A stretch of 64,000 nt of DNA, from positions 283 to 64,282 of the forward strand of contig BMUX01000022.1 of NCBI GenBank assembly GCA_014650415.1. Reading direction: 5' to 3'. Of this stretch, positions 37,182 to 47,256 are shown piece by piece. The number at the start of each line of letters is the position of its first letter. Position 1 is the stretch's first letter. Position numbers and translations under genes: made by a program. The DNA comes from Streptomyces spiroverticillatus. Lineage in GTDB: Bacteria > Actinomycetota > Actinomycetes > Streptomycetales > Streptomycetaceae. The notes under the pieces are model-generated. The model searched no databases and was not told where the DNA came from. It was given only the letters and a program-made list of their open reading frames with translations.

Positions 37182-38519
37182 TCAGGCCTTCGGGCGGCCC
37201 ATCGCGCGGAAGGTCCAGCCCGCCTCGCGCCAGGTGGCGGAGTCCAGGGCGTTGCGGCCGTCCAGGATGAGGCGCTGGGCGACGACCCCGCCCAGCTCGG
37301 CCGGGTCCAGGTCTCGGAACTCGCGCCACTCGGTGAGGTGCAGCACGATGTCCGCGCCGCGCACCGCGTCCAGGGCGGAGTCGGCGTAGCCGAGGGTCGG
37401 GAAGACGCGGCGGGCGTTGGCCATGCCCTTGGGGTCGTAGACGGTGACCTGGCCGCCCTGGAGGTGGATCTGACCTGCGACGTTGAGGGCGGGCGAGTCC
37501 CGTACGTCGTCGGAGTCCGGCTTGAAGGTCGCACCGAGGACGGCGACGCGCTTGCCGAGGAAGCCGGCATCGCCCAGGGCCTCGCGGGCCAGCTCGACCA
37601 TGTGGCCGCGGCGGCGCATGTTGATGGAGTCCACCTCGCGCAGGAAGGTCAGCGCCTGGTCGGCGCCCAGCTCGCCCGCGCGGGCCATGAACGCCCGGAT
37701 GTCCTTGGGCAGGCACCCGCCGCCGAAGCCGATTCCGGCGCGCAGGTACTTGGCGCCGATCCGCTCGTCGTACCCGATCGCCTCGGCCAGCTTCACCACG
37801 TCGCCGTCGGCGGCCTCGCACACCTCGGCCATCGCGTTGATGAACGAGAGCTTCGTCGCGAGGAAGGAGTTCGCGGCGGTCTTCACCAGCTCCGCCGTCG
37901 GGAAGTCCGTCACCACGAAGGGCGCCCCCTCGGCGATCGGCGTCGCGTACACCTCGCGCAGGATCTTCTCGGCGCGCTCGCTCTCGACACCGGCGACGAG
38001 ACGGTCCGGGTGCAGGGTGTCCTGGACCGCGAAGCCCTCCCTCAGGAACTCCGGGTTCCAGGCCAGCTCGACGCCCTCGGGGGCCTGGTCGGCCAGCAAC
38101 TGCTTGAGGCGGGCCGCCGAGCCGACCGGCACGGTCGACTTGCCCACCACGAGCGCGTCGCTCTTCAGGTGCGGGGCGAGGGAGGCGAACGCGCTGTTCA
38201 CGTAGCTCATGTCGCAGGCGTACTCGCCGTGCTTCTGCGGGGTGTTCGTGCACACGAAGTGCACGTCGCCGAACGCCCCGACCTCTTCGTAGTCCATGGT
38301 GAACCGCAGCCGCCCGGTCGATCCCGGCAGCCCCTCCACGTGCTTGTGGAGCAGTTCCTCGAGCCCCGGCTCGTACATCGGGACGCGCCCGGCGCTCAGC
38401 ATCTCGATCTTCTCGGGCACGACGTCGAGCCCGAGCACCTCGAACCCGAGCTCCGCCATCGCCGCGGCGTGCGTGGCGCCGAGGTAGCCGGTGCCGATCA
38501 CGGTGATCCTGAGGGCCAT
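37182..38519 (-). CDS. UDP-glucose/GDP-mannose dehydrogenase family protein (UDP-glucose 6-dehydrogenase)
   Basis: A 445-residue NAD-dependent dehydrogenase oxidising the C6 of a nucleotide sugar in two steps to the uronate. The Rossmann motif is VIGTGYLGATHAAAMAE (7-23); STVPVGS follows; Lys213 lies in ELVKTAANSFLATKLSF; the catalytic Cys269 lies in IGFGGGCLPKD; the C-terminal sugar-binding region contains GATFKPDSDDVRDSPAL. UDP-glucuronate would serve polymer or glycolipid synthesis. GDP-mannose as substrate is less likely but not excluded. Confidence 0.92.
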   Translation of the reverse strand: MALRITVIGTGYLGATHAAAMAELGFEVLGLDVVPEKIEMLSAGRVPMYEPGLEELLHKHVEGLPGSTGRLRFTMDYEEVGAFGDVHFVCTNTPQKHGEYACDMSYVNSAFASLAPHLKSDALVVGKSTVPVGSAARLKQLLADQAPEGVELAWNPEFLREGFAVQDTLHPDRLVAGVESERAEKILREVYATPIAEGAPFVVTDFPTAELVKTAANSFLATKLSFINAMAEVCEAADGDVVKLAEAIGYDERIGAKYLRAGIGFGGGCLPKDIRAFMARAGELGADQALTFLREVDSINMRRRGHMVELAREALGDAGFLGKRVAVLGATFKPDSDDVRDSPALNVAGQIHLQGGQVTVYDPKGMANARRVFPTLGYADSALDAVRGADIVLHLTEWREFRDLDPAELGGVVAQRLILDGRNALDSATWREAGWTFRAMGRPKA

Positions 38520-38671
38520 GTGGTGCTCCTAGCGGTACGGGCGGGACAACGCGCCCGAGCATATCGGGGTGTCCGTAAGGGGAGGTTCTGCCCGGGGCAC
38601 GGGCCCGTGTGCGGCCTGTCGGCAAACTCACGTATCCCTGATCGGCCCCACGCCCTAAAATCAGGGTTACT

Positions 38672-38685
38672 TAACGGTAGTTAGC
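38672..38685 (+). promoter_or_regulatory. Candidate operator TTAACGGTAGTTAG upstream of the acyl-CoA dehydrogenase
   Basis: A near-palindrome with TAAC at 38673-38676 and GTTA at 38681-38684. It lies 21 bp before the TTG start in an AT-rich patch where the promoter must be. Its shape resembles TetR-family fatty-acid regulator sites of actinobacteria. Confidence 0.4.
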
Positions 38686-38706
38686 ATCCTTGGGGAGTGA
38701 GAAACC

Positions 38707-39867
38707 TTGGCAGGATCGCCCGATTTCGACCTGTACCGGACGTCCGAAGAGCACGACATGCTCCGCGAGACGGTGCGTGCGCTCGCCGAGGCGAAGATCG
38801 CCCCGTACGCGGCCGAGGTGGACGAGCAGGCCCGCTTCCCCCGCGAGGCCCTGGACGCGCTGGTCGCGGCCGACCTCCAGGCGGTGCACGTGCCGGAGGC
38901 CTTCGGCGGCGCGGGCGCGGACGCGCTCGCCACGGTCATCGTGATCGAGGAGGTGGCGCGCGTCTGTGCCTCCTCCTCCCTCATCCCGGCCGTCAACAAG
39001 CTCGGCTCGCTCCCGGTGATCCTCTCCGGCTCCGAGGACCTGAAGAAGAAGTACCTCGCTCCCCTGGCCAAGGGCGAAGCGATGTTCTCGTACTGCCTGT
39101 CCGAGCCCGACGCGGGCTCCGACGCGGCGGGCATGAAGACCCGCGCGGTGCGTGACGGCGACTACTGGGTCCTCAACGGCGTGAAGCGCTGGATCACCAA
39201 CGCCGGCGAGTCCGAGTACTACACGGTCATGGCCGTCACGGACCCCGAGAAGCGCTCCAAGGGCATCTCCGCCTTCGTCGTCGAGAAGTCCGACGAGGGC
39301 GTCTCCTTCGGCGCCCCGGAGAAGAAGCTCGGCATCAAGGGCTCCCCCACGCGCGAGGTCTACCTCGACAACGTGCGCATCCCCGCCGACCGCATGATCG
39401 GCGCCGAGGGCACCGGCTTCGCCACCGCGATGAAGACCCTCGACCACACCCGCATCACGATCGCCGCCCAGGCGCTCGGCATCGCCCAGGGCGCGCTGGA
39501 CTACGCCAAGGGCTACGTCCAGGAGCGCAAGCAGTTCGGCAAGCCGATCGGTGACTTCCAGGGCGTGCAGTTCATGCTCGCGGACATGGCCATGAAGCTG
39601 GAGGCCGCCCGCCAGCTGACGTACGCCGCTGCGGCGAAGTCGGAGCGAGTGGACGCGGACCTCACCTTCTTCGGCGCCGCCGCCAAGTGCTACGCGTCGG
39701 ACGCGGCCATGGAGATCACGCTGGACGCGATCCAGCTGCTGGGCGGGTACGGCTACACGCGGGACTACCCGGTGGAGCGGATGATGCGGGACGCGAAAAT
39801 CACTCAGCTGTACGAGGGCACGAACCAGATCCAGCGCATCGTGATGGCGCGGAACCTGCCCAAGTAG
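38707..39867 (+). CDS. Acyl-CoA dehydrogenase
   Basis: A 386-residue FAD flavoenzyme catalysing alpha,beta-dehydrogenation of acyl-CoA. Visible are the ACAD signatures FSYCLSEPDAGSD and WITNAGESEYYTV, QERKQFGKPIGDFQGVQ, and LYEGTNQIQRIVMARNLPK with catalytic Glu370. The start is TTG at 38707, with GGGGAG about 10 nt upstream; the first downstream ATG would remove 17 conserved residues. Chain-length preference is unknown. A strong terminator follows. Confidence 0.95.
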   Translation: MAGSPDFDLYRTSEEHDMLRETVRALAEAKIAPYAAEVDEQARFPREALDALVAADLQAVHVPEAFGGAGADALATVIVIEEVARVCASSSLIPAVNKLGSLPVILSGSEDLKKKYLAPLAKGEAMFSYCLSEPDAGSDAAGMKTRAVRDGDYWVLNGVKRWITNAGESEYYTVMAVTDPEKRSKGISAFVVEKSDEGVSFGAPEKKLGIKGSPTREVYLDNVRIPADRMIGAEGTGFATAMKTLDHTRITIAAQALGIAQGALDYAKGYVQERKQFGKPIGDFQGVQFMLADMAMKLEAARQLTYAAAAKSERVDADLTFFGAAAKCYASDAAMEITLDAIQLLGGYGYTRDYPVERMMRDAKITQLYEGTNQIQRIVMARNLPK

Positions 39868-39882
39868 CAGGAGGCACGAGGC

Positions 39883-39911
39883 AAGGGGGCGCCCGTCCGG
39901 GGCGCCCCCTT
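39883..39911 (+). terminator. Intrinsic terminator after the acyl-CoA dehydrogenase
   Basis: AAGGGGGCGCCC (39883-39894) and GGGCGCCCCCTT (39900-39911) form a perfect 12-bp stem with the loop GTCCG, followed by the pyrimidine-rich CCTCTTTCGC. Confidence 0.9.
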
Positions 39912-40032
39912 CCTCTTTCGCAGGAGAAAACACGAAACACGGATGCAGCCAGGTCTCGTGTTCTATCGTCGTTTCGTGGCCGGGGACCGCCCGGCACGTG
40001 GCGGCTGCTGTGTGTCGCGCTACTTTCGACGG

Positions 40033-40608
40033 ATGACGGATGCGCATGGAGACGGCGGACTCCCCCCGGGGTGGCGCGTGGACGGAGACGACCTCGTCCA
40101 CGAAGCCGAACTGCACGGCTGGCGGCTCACCGTGGTGAGCGAGCTCGGTGCCCCGTGGGACGGGCCGTCCAGCCTGCGCATCGACCCTCCGTCGGATCCG
40201 GACGCCGCGCGCGAGACGGACGGCATCACAGCGGAACTCATGCGGTCCATCTCCATGGCGGAGATCCGCAGGACGACGAAGGAACTCCGGGCCCGCCTCG
40301 GTCGATCGGCCGACGGCACAGAAGCGGGTGCCGTGCCCGACAGGGTCGAGACCGAACACGACTACGCCGTGCTGGCCCGCGCGTACGTACGCCTGGTGGA
40401 GCAGGGATATCGCAGCCCCGTCACGCGGCTCGCAACCGCCTGGGGCACGAGCCGGAACACCGTCAGCGGACGCATTCGCCGGGCCCGCGCCATGGGATTC
40501 CTCGACGGGCCGCCAGGAAGACCCGCGGACCGGCTGACCGCCAAGGCCAGACGGTGCCTGGAGGGCGCAGAGCATGAGCAGTCCCGGGAGCAGCCCGGCC
40601 GGAAGTGA
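40033..40608 (+). CDS. Helix-turn-helix protein of a small integrated element
   Basis: A 191-residue protein. The N-terminal half is acidic with no recognised domain; the C-terminal half has a helix-turn-helix near residues 128-157 (VTRLATAWGTSRNTVSGRIR), with Lys/Arg-rich flanks. Proteins of this shape commonly precede integrases in small actinobacterial integrative elements and phage relics. It overlaps the broken integrase by 35 bp. The ATG at 40033 has GACGG upstream; an upstream in-frame start would add 30 Arg/Cys-rich residues. Possibly a control or excision factor (inference). Confidence 0.65.
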   Translation: MTDAHGDGGLPPGWRVDGDDLVHEAELHGWRLTVVSELGAPWDGPSSLRIDPPSDPDAARETDGITAELMRSISMAEIRRTTKELRARLGRSADGTEAGAVPDRVETEHDYAVLARAYVRLVEQGYRSPVTRLATAWGTSRNTVSGRIRRARAMGFLDGPPGRPADRLTAKARRCLEGAEHEQSREQPGRK

Positions 40609-41611
40609 GTCCCTCGTCTGTGTCTTCGAGAGGTGGGCCACCACCAGGGGCGTCGAGAACAGCAGCGTCAAGCAGTACCGCAGCATCCTGGCCCGGAGCG
40701 TGGAGCCCTTCTTCGGCTCACGCTCCCTCGGGTCCGTGACCGAGCCGGAGATCGACGAGTGAGTCGCCTGGCTGATCGCCGATCGCGGCTACAAGCCGTC
40801 CACCGCCCAGTTCCGTTTCAACCTGCTGAAAGCGGTGTTCGCCTGGGCGATGGAGCAAGGGTGTGCCGAGGCGAATCCGTGTCGAGGGGTCCGGCTTCCC
40901 GACAGCCGTGCCCGGGTTCACCGGGCCCAGCGCGCCGAGGTCCACGTTCCTGGTGCTGAAGTCGTGCACGCCGTCATCGGCGCGGCACCCGCGCGCTATC
41001 GCGGGATGTTCTGGCTGATGGCCGGGTGCGGGCTGCGCCTCGGGGAGGCCATGGGTTTCAGCAGCGACCGAATCAGCCGCGAACGCCGGGTGGTCACGGT
41101 CGACCGTCAGGTGGCGTGCGACGGGGACACGGGGACGGGCAAGTACGGCCGGATGCGGCTGCGCCACATCAAGTGGCGTGAGGAGGGCGACGGGGGGCGT
41201 GAGGTGCCGCTCCCGGACGTGGTGGCTCTGGCGCTGCGGCGGCAGGTGAAGGAGTTCGGCACCTGGGGTCCCGACGCCCTGATGTTCAGCAACGTCACCG
41301 GGACGGGCCTGCTGTACCCGCAGTACTGGTACGAGAAGATCTGGAAGCCGGCGCTGACTGCGGCCGACGTCGACCACTTCAAGCCGCACAGCCTCCGGCA
41401 CTTCTATGCGGCCTCGCTGTTCGCCGAGAACGTGCCGCTGACGGAGGTGTCTGCCTGGCTGGGCCACTCCTCGGTGAGCTTCACCGAGAGGTACTACAGC
41501 GACCTGCTGCCGGACGCCCCGGACCGGGCCAGGCTCGCCATCGACGGGGTCCTGGGACTGACGGGCCCGAAGGCGCCGAAGGGCCCCGTTCGCCTGCGCG
41601 GAGTGGCCTGA
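40574..41611 (+). pseudogene. Tyrosine recombinase (integrase) broken by one in-frame TGA
   Basis: Conceptually a 345-codon integrase. An N-terminal SAM-like core-binding domain (CVFERWATTRGVENSSVKQY) runs to TEPEIDE, then TGA at 40760-40762, then the same frame continues VAWLIADRGYKPSTAQF into the catalytic domain. TGG to TGA (Trp) is the simplest cause. The catalytic residues are intact: Arg in GCGLRLGEA, His-x-x-Arg in HSLRHFYAA, His in WLGHSS and Tyr in ERYYSDL. A catalytic domain might still be made from an internal ATG (40835), but without the core-binding part. A sequencing error could also explain the stop. Confidence 0.85.
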
Positions 41612-41627
41612 CCCGCCCCGGGAGGGA

Positions 41628-42812
41628 TCAGCCGTCCAACTGGTCGAGCGTGGCGTTCGAGGGGCCCCTGCGGGACTGGAGGTCCCTGGCGGTCGACTCT
41701 GCGTCGCGGAGAACCCGGACCGCGTTCTGCCAGGTGAGTTTGGCGAGGTCGGGGGTGGACCAGCCGCGGGTGATCAGTTCGGCGATGAGGTTCGGGTAGC
41801 CGGTGACGTCTTCCAGGCCCGAGGGGGTGAACGCCGTGCCGTCGTAGTCGCCGCCGATTCCGATGTGGTCGATGCCCGCGACCTCGCGCATGTGGTCGAG
41901 GTGGTCGGCGACCGTTGCGGCGGTGGCCATCGGGCGGGGGTGGGCCGCTTCGAAGGCGCGTTGGACCTTCATGCCCTCGGCGGTGGTGTCGAGGTGGTGG
42001 AGGCCGTGGGCGCGCATGTTCTCGTCCGCGCGGGCGGTCCAGGCGACCGCTTCGGGGAGGATGAATTTGGGGACGAAGGTGGCCATCGCGACGCCCCCGT
42101 TGGCGGGGAGGGCGGCCAGGACGTCGTCGGGGATGTTGCGGGGGTGGTCGCAGACCGCGCGGGCGGAGGAGTGGGAGAAGATCACCGGTGCTTCGGTGGT
42201 TTCGAGGGCCGCGCGCATCGTGGTGGCGGCGACGTGCGAGAGGTCGACGAGCATGCCGATGCGGTTCATCTCGCGGACGACCTCGCGGCCGAAGGCGGTC
42301 AGGCCGCCGCAGGCGGGGGCGTCGGTGGCGCTGTCCGCCCAGGGGATGTTGTCGTTGTGGGTGAGGGTCATGTAGCGCACGCCGAGCGTGTGGAATGCGC
42401 GGAGCGTGGCGAGGGAGTTGTTGATGGAGTGGCCGCCCTCGGCGCCCATCAGGGAGGCGATGCGGCCCTCGCGGCGGGCCGCCTCCATGTCTTCGGCGGT
42501 GAGGGCGCGGACCAGGTGGTCGGGGTAGCGGGCGATCAGCTGGTCGACGACGTCGATCTGTTCGAGGGTGGCGCTGACCGCCGAGTCGCCGGTGAGGTCG
42601 GTGCGGACGTAGACCGACCAGAACTGGGCGCCCACCCGGCCCGTCCGCAGCCGGGCCAGGTCCGTGTGCAGGTGGGCGGACTGGTCGGCGGCGATGTCGA
42701 GGCGGTCCAGGTCGTAGCGGACCTGCTCGCGCAGTGCCCAGGGGAGGTCGTTGTGGCCGTCGACCACGGGGAAGTCGGCGAGGAGGGTGTGGGCCTTGTC
42801 CAGATTGCTCAT
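41628..42812 (-). CDS. Membrane dipeptidase family peptidase (M19)
   Basis: A 394-residue zinc peptidase cleaving dipeptides. All six metal ligands are present: His20 and Asp22 (DGHND), bridging Glu125 (GAEGGH), His193 (VDLSH), His214 (FSHSSAR) and Asp322 (GGDYDG). It has no signal peptide, so it is probably cytosolic and may act on D-containing or cysteinyl dipeptides. It follows purE by 45 bp on the same strand, likely co-transcribed. The paralogue at 36078-37178 has lost these ligands. Confidence 0.93.
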   Translation of the reverse strand: MSNLDKAHTLLADFPVVDGHNDLPWALREQVRYDLDRLDIAADQSAHLHTDLARLRTGRVGAQFWSVYVRTDLTGDSAVSATLEQIDVVDQLIARYPDHLVRALTAEDMEAARREGRIASLMGAEGGHSINNSLATLRAFHTLGVRYMTLTHNDNIPWADSATDAPACGGLTAFGREVVREMNRIGMLVDLSHVAATTMRAALETTEAPVIFSHSSARAVCDHPRNIPDDVLAALPANGGVAMATFVPKFILPEAVAWTARADENMRAHGLHHLDTTAEGMKVQRAFEAAHPRPMATAATVADHLDHMREVAGIDHIGIGGDYDGTAFTPSGLEDVTGYPNLIAELITRGWSTPDLAKLTWQNAVRVLRDAESTARDLQSRRGPSNATLDQLDG

Positions 42813-42857
42813 GGGCTCTTTCCTACTCCCTGCCCGCCGCTTCCCCGAAGCCGGGAG

Positions 42858-43394
42858 CTACTTCCCGAAGCCGAAGGAGTCCGGGGTGCCCATCGCCTTC
42901 GTGCGCAGCCGCTTGCCCTTCTCGGTGGCCTGCGCGTTGAGGTCCTGCTGGAACTCCTGCATGCGGGTCAGCAGGGCCGGGTCGAAGGCCGCGAGCATGC
43001 GGGCCGCGAGGAGGCCCGCGTTGCGGGCGCCCGCGACGGAGACGGTGGCGACGGGGACCCCGGCCGGCATCTGCACGATGGAGAGCAGGGAGTCCATGCC
43101 GTCGAGGTATTTGAGGGGTACGGGGACGCCGATGACGGGGAGCGGGGTGACCGAGGCGAGCATGCCCGGCAGGTGGGCCGCGCCGCCCGCGCCCGCGATG
43201 ATCGCCTTGAGGCCGCGGCCGGCCGCTTCCTCTCCGTACGAGATCATCTCGTGCGGCATCCGGTGCGCGGAGACGACGTCGACCTCGTAGGGGATCTCGA
43301 ACTCGGCCAGCGCGGTGGCCGCGGCCTCCATGACGGGCCAGTCCGAGTCGGAGCCCATGACGATGCCGACCAGCGGAGCCTGTGCGTTACTCAA
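42858..43394 (-). CDS. purE: 5-(carboxyamino)imidazole ribonucleotide mutase
   Basis: A 178-residue class I PurE that moves the carboxyl of N5-CAIR to C4, making CAIR in purine synthesis. Motifs are [13 protein letters not shown] and SAHRMPHEM (the catalytic His lies here), [12 protein letters not shown], and [22 protein letters not shown]. The start is TTG at 43394, overlapping the purK stop by 8 bp, so translation is coupled. The first downstream ATG would cut into the conserved substrate loop. Confidence 0.95.
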   Translation of the reverse strand: MSNAQAPLVGIVMGSDSDWPVMEAAATALAEFEIPYEVDVVSAHRMPHEMISYGEEAAGRGLKAIIAGAGGAAHLPGMLASVTPLPVIGVPVPLKYLDGMDSLLSIVQMPAGVPVATVSVAGARNAGLLAARMLAAFDPALLTRMQEFQQDLNAQATEKGKRLRTKAMGTPDSFGFGK

Positions 43395-44526
43395 CGATCG
43401 TTCCTCGCAGGTAGCCGGCGGCGTGACGGGCGCGCTCCAGCACGTCGTCCAGGTCGTCGCCGTAGGTGTTGACGTGGCCGACCTTGCGGCCGGGGCGCAC
43501 GTCCTTGCCGTACATGTGGATCTTGGCCTGCGGGTCGCGGGCCATGACGTGCAGGTACGGCTTGTACATGTCGGGGTAGTCCCCGCCGAGGACGTTGCAC
43601 ATGACCGTCCAGGTGGCGCGCGGGCGCGGGTCGCCGAGCGGGAGGTCGAGGACGGCGCGGACGTGGTTGGCGAACTGCGAGGTGATCGCGCCGTCCTGGG
43701 TCCAGTGGCCGGAGTTGTGCGGGCGCATCGCGAGTTCGTTGACCAGGATGCGGCCGTCGGCGGTCTCGAAGAGTTCGACGGCGAGGTGGCCGACGACGTT
43801 CAGTTCGACGGCGATGCGGATGGCGAGCTGCTGGGCCTCGCCCGACAACTCCTCCGACAGGTCGGGCGCCGGGGCGATGACCGTGTCGCAGACGCCGTCG
43901 ACCTGCTGGGACTCGACCACGGGGTACGCGACGGCCTGGCCGTGCGGGGAGCGCACGATGTTGGCGGCCAGCTCGCGGACGAAGTCGACTTTTTCTTCGG
44001 CGAGGACCGGGACGCCCGCCTGGAAGGGCTCGTGGGCGTCGGCCTCGGAGCGGACGAACCAGACGCCCTTGCCGTCGTAGCCGCCGCGCACGGTCTTGAG
44101 GATGACCGGGTAGCCGTCGCCCTCCTCCGCGAAGGCCGTCACGTCCGCCGGGTCGGCGACGATGCGGTGCCGGGGGCAGGGGGCGCCGATCTCGGTCAGT
44201 TTCGCGCGCATCACCCCCTTGTCGTGGGCGTGGATCAGCGCGTCGGGGCCGGGGCGGACGGGGATGCCGTCGGCCTCCAGGGCCCGCAGGTGTTCGGTCG
44301 GTACGTGTTCGTGATCGAAGGTGATCACGTCGCAGCCGCGCGCGAAGGCACGGAGCGTTTCCAGGTCGCGATAGTCGCCGACGACGACGTCGCTCACCAC
44401 CTGGGCCGCCGAGTCCTGGGGGGTGTCGCTGAGGAGCTTGAACTTGATGCCGAGGGGGATGCCCGCCTCGTGGGTCATGCGGGCGAGCTGACCGCCGCCG
44501 ACCATACCGACTACCGGGAACGTCAC
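43387..44526 (-). CDS. purK: 5-(carboxyamino)imidazole ribonucleotide synthase
   Basis: A 379-residue ATP-grasp enzyme forming N5-CAIR from AIR, ATP and bicarbonate. It begins [17 protein letters not shown], has FDHEHVP, the ATP-grasp loop [16 protein letters not shown], and the metal site [17 protein letters not shown]. The GTG at 44526 is chosen because it gives the conserved N-terminus; the longer open frame upstream is not family-like. Operon order purK-purE-dipeptidase. Confidence 0.95.
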   Translation of the reverse strand: MTFPVVGMVGGGQLARMTHEAGIPLGIKFKLLSDTPQDSAAQVVSDVVVGDYRDLETLRAFARGCDVITFDHEHVPTEHLRALEADGIPVRPGPDALIHAHDKGVMRAKLTEIGAPCPRHRIVADPADVTAFAEEGDGYPVILKTVRGGYDGKGVWFVRSEADAHEPFQAGVPVLAEEKVDFVRELAANIVRSPHGQAVAYPVVESQQVDGVCDTVIAPAPDLSEELSGEAQQLAIRIAVELNVVGHLAVELFETADGRILVNELAMRPHNSGHWTQDGAITSQFANHVRAVLDLPLGDPRPRATWTVMCNVLGGDYPDMYKPYLHVMARDPQAKIHMYGKDVRPGRKVGHVNTYGDDLDDVLERARHAAGYLRGTIVE

Positions 44527-44712
44527 CCGTCCAGAGTATCCGTAGGCACGTACCACCCCGGACGCCCCCTCCTTCGTACGAACGCACAAGGGAGCCACGG
44601 GAGGGGGTGGCCGAACCGTGACCGGACGGCGCACGTCCCCGGGGCGTGCCCGGGGAGTGATGGTTAGCATGGCTGGGTTGACGACATCAACCGAACGGGG
44701 TCGACACAGATC

Positions 44713-45264
44713 ATGAGCGAGCCTGGCGGTACCGCGCTGCGCACACGTCTCGAACAGCTTGCGCGCGAGGTCGTCAAGTTCGGGGCGGTCGGCGGCCTCG
44801 GGCTGCTCGTCAACATGGCGGCCTTCAACGTGCTGCGGCACACCACCGATCTCCAGGTGGTGCGGGCCTCGCTGGTCGCGACGGTGATCTCGGTCCTCTT
44901 CAACTACGTCGGTTTCCGGTACTTCACCTACCGCGACCGCGACAAGAGCGGCCGGGCCAAGGAGCTGACGCTCTTCCTGGTCTTCAGCGTGGCCGGCGCG
45001 ATCATCGAGAACGGGCTGCTCTACCTGGCGACGTACGGCTTCGGCTGGAACACCCCGTTGCAGAGCAACTTCTTCAAGGTGTTCGGGATCGGGGTGGCGA
45101 CGCTGTTCCGCTTCTGGTCGTACCGGACGTGGGTGTTCCGGACGGTGCCCGCCGAGGAGGCGGTCGAGCCCACGCCGGGCCCTGCGCCTGCCCCCGCGCC
45201 CGCCGCCGCTCCCGCTCCCGTCGTGACGCCGCAGCCCAAGCCCGCCGCCTCCCGGCTCACCTGA
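44713..45264 (+). CDS. GtrA family membrane protein
   Basis: A 183-residue protein with four predicted helices near residues 22-38, 50-68, 86-104 and 115-133, and the GtrA pattern FGAVGGLGLLVNMAAF with FRYFTYR. GtrA-type proteins assist transfer or flipping of polyprenyl-linked sugars in the membrane. The last 45 residues form a Pro/Ala-rich tail. It is divergent from purK, separated by 186 bp, and overlaps the histidine kinase gene tail-to-tail by 8 bp. Confidence 0.9.
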   Translation: MSEPGGTALRTRLEQLAREVVKFGAVGGLGLLVNMAAFNVLRHTTDLQVVRASLVATVISVLFNYVGFRYFTYRDRDKSGRAKELTLFLVFSVAGAIIENGLLYLATYGFGWNTPLQSNFFKVFGIGVATLFRFWSYRTWVFRTVPAEEAVEPTPGPAPAPAPAAAPAPVVTPQPKPAASRLT

Positions 45265-46531
45265 TCGTCTTCTCCTCGGCGTTCCTGCTGTCCGGCACCA
45301 CCGTGCTGAGGAAGAGCGCGAAGACGGCGGGCTTCTGCTGGAGGAGTTCCAGGCGGCCCCCGTCGGCCTCCGCGAGGTCGCGGGCGACGGCGAGGCCGAT
45401 GCCGGTGGAGTTGCGGCCGCTGATGGTCCGCTCGAAGATGCGGGCGCCGAGGTCCACGGGTACGCCGGGGCCTTCGTCGGTGACCTCGATGACGGCCTGG
45501 TTGCCGGTGACGCGGGAGCGCAGGGCGACGGTGCCGCCGCCGTGCATGAGGGAGTTCTCGATGAGTGCGGCGAGGACCTGGGCGACCGCGCCCGGGGTGC
45601 CGACCGCCCGCAGGTCCTTCTTCCCCGACCGTACGATCGCGCGTCCGGCGCTGCGGTAGGCGGGCCGCCACTCCTCGATCTGCTGCTTGACGACCTCGTC
45701 CAGGTCGAAGGCGACGGCGGAGCCGGTGCGCGGGTCGCGGGAGTTGGTGAGCAGGCGCTCCACGACGTCGGTGAGGCGCTCGACCTGGGTGAGGGCGATG
45801 GTCGCCTCCTCCTTCACCGTGTCCAGCTCGTCGGTGAGGGTGATCTCCTCCAGCCGCATGGAGAGCGCGGTGAGCGGGGTGCGGAGCTGGTGGGAGGCGT
45901 CGGCGGCCAGGCGGCGCTCGGCGGTGAGCATCCGGGCGATGCGTTCGGCGGAGGAGTCCAGGACGTCGGCGACCCGGTCCAGCTCGGGGACCCCGTACCG
46001 CTTGTGGCGGGGGCGGGGGTCGCCGGAGCCGAGGCGTTCGGCGGTCTCGGCGAGGTCGGTGAGCGGGGAGGCCAGGCGGTTGGCCTGACGTACCGCCAGG
46101 AGAACGGCGGCGACGACGGCCAGCAGGGCGACCGCGCCGATGATCAGCAGGGTGCGGCCGACCTCGCGGGTGACGGTGGACCGGGACTCCATGACGGTGA
46201 CGGTCTCGCCGCGTTCCCCGGAGGCGCGGCCCTCGATGACGCCGTCGGTGGGGCGGGTGCCGATCTCGATGGCCGCCTGTCCGGGGATGTCGATACGGGC
46301 GTACCGGTGGCCGCCGATCTGCTTGACGAGGACCTCGCGGCTCACGGTGCCCTCGCCGACGAGCCGGCCCTCGACGACGCTCACCAGCCGCAGGGCCTCG
46401 GAGTCGACGGACTCCTGGGCGCTGTTGCTGATGGTGCGGGTCTCGACGATGACGAGGGAGACCCCGAAGACGGCGATGACGACGAGCACCACGGCGAGCG
46501 TGGAATTGATCAGACGGCGACGCATGGACAC
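45257..46531 (-). CDS. Sensor histidine kinase (HAMP-HisKA-HATPase)
   Basis: A 424-residue membrane kinase. Helices at about 10-30 and 127-148 flank a short sensor domain of about 95 residues. A HAMP region follows, then the H-box ASHQLRTPL with phosphoacceptor His214, the N-box ALIENSLMHGG, and the G-boxes VTDEGPGVP and STGIGLAVARDLAE. Start is GTG at 46531 or the ATG two codons later. It lies 47 bp after its cognate response regulator. Signal unknown. Confidence 0.93.
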   Translation of the reverse strand: MSMRRRLINSTLAVVLVVIAVFGVSLVIVETRTISNSAQESVDSEALRLVSVVEGRLVGEGTVSREVLVKQIGGHRYARIDIPGQAAIEIGTRPTDGVIEGRASGERGETVTVMESRSTVTREVGRTLLIIGAVALLAVVAAVLLAVRQANRLASPLTDLAETAERLGSGDPRPRHKRYGVPELDRVADVLDSSAERIARMLTAERRLAADASHQLRTPLTALSMRLEEITLTDELDTVKEEATIALTQVERLTDVVERLLTNSRDPRTGSAVAFDLDEVVKQQIEEWRPAYRSAGRAIVRSGKKDLRAVGTPGAVAQVLAALIENSLMHGGGTVALRSRVTGNQAVIEVTDEGPGVPVDLGARIFERTISGRNSTGIGLAVARDLAEADGGRLELLQQKPAVFALFLSTVVPDSRNAEEKTIR

Positions 46532-46578
46532 AAGGATGCCTGGTCGCCGCCGGGATCAGCGCGTTCCGAAAGCTCCGG

Positions 46579-47256
<678 letters not shown>

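Noticed and set aside
24487-38519. A complete polysaccharide biosynthesis cluster
   Set aside because: Ligases and sugar activation genes are present, but no polymerase, flippase or array of glycosyltransferases lies between them.
40760-40762. TGA as a selenocysteine or recoded codon in the integrase
   Set aside because: No selenocysteine hairpin or selenoprotein context is seen, and a Trp to stop change is simpler.
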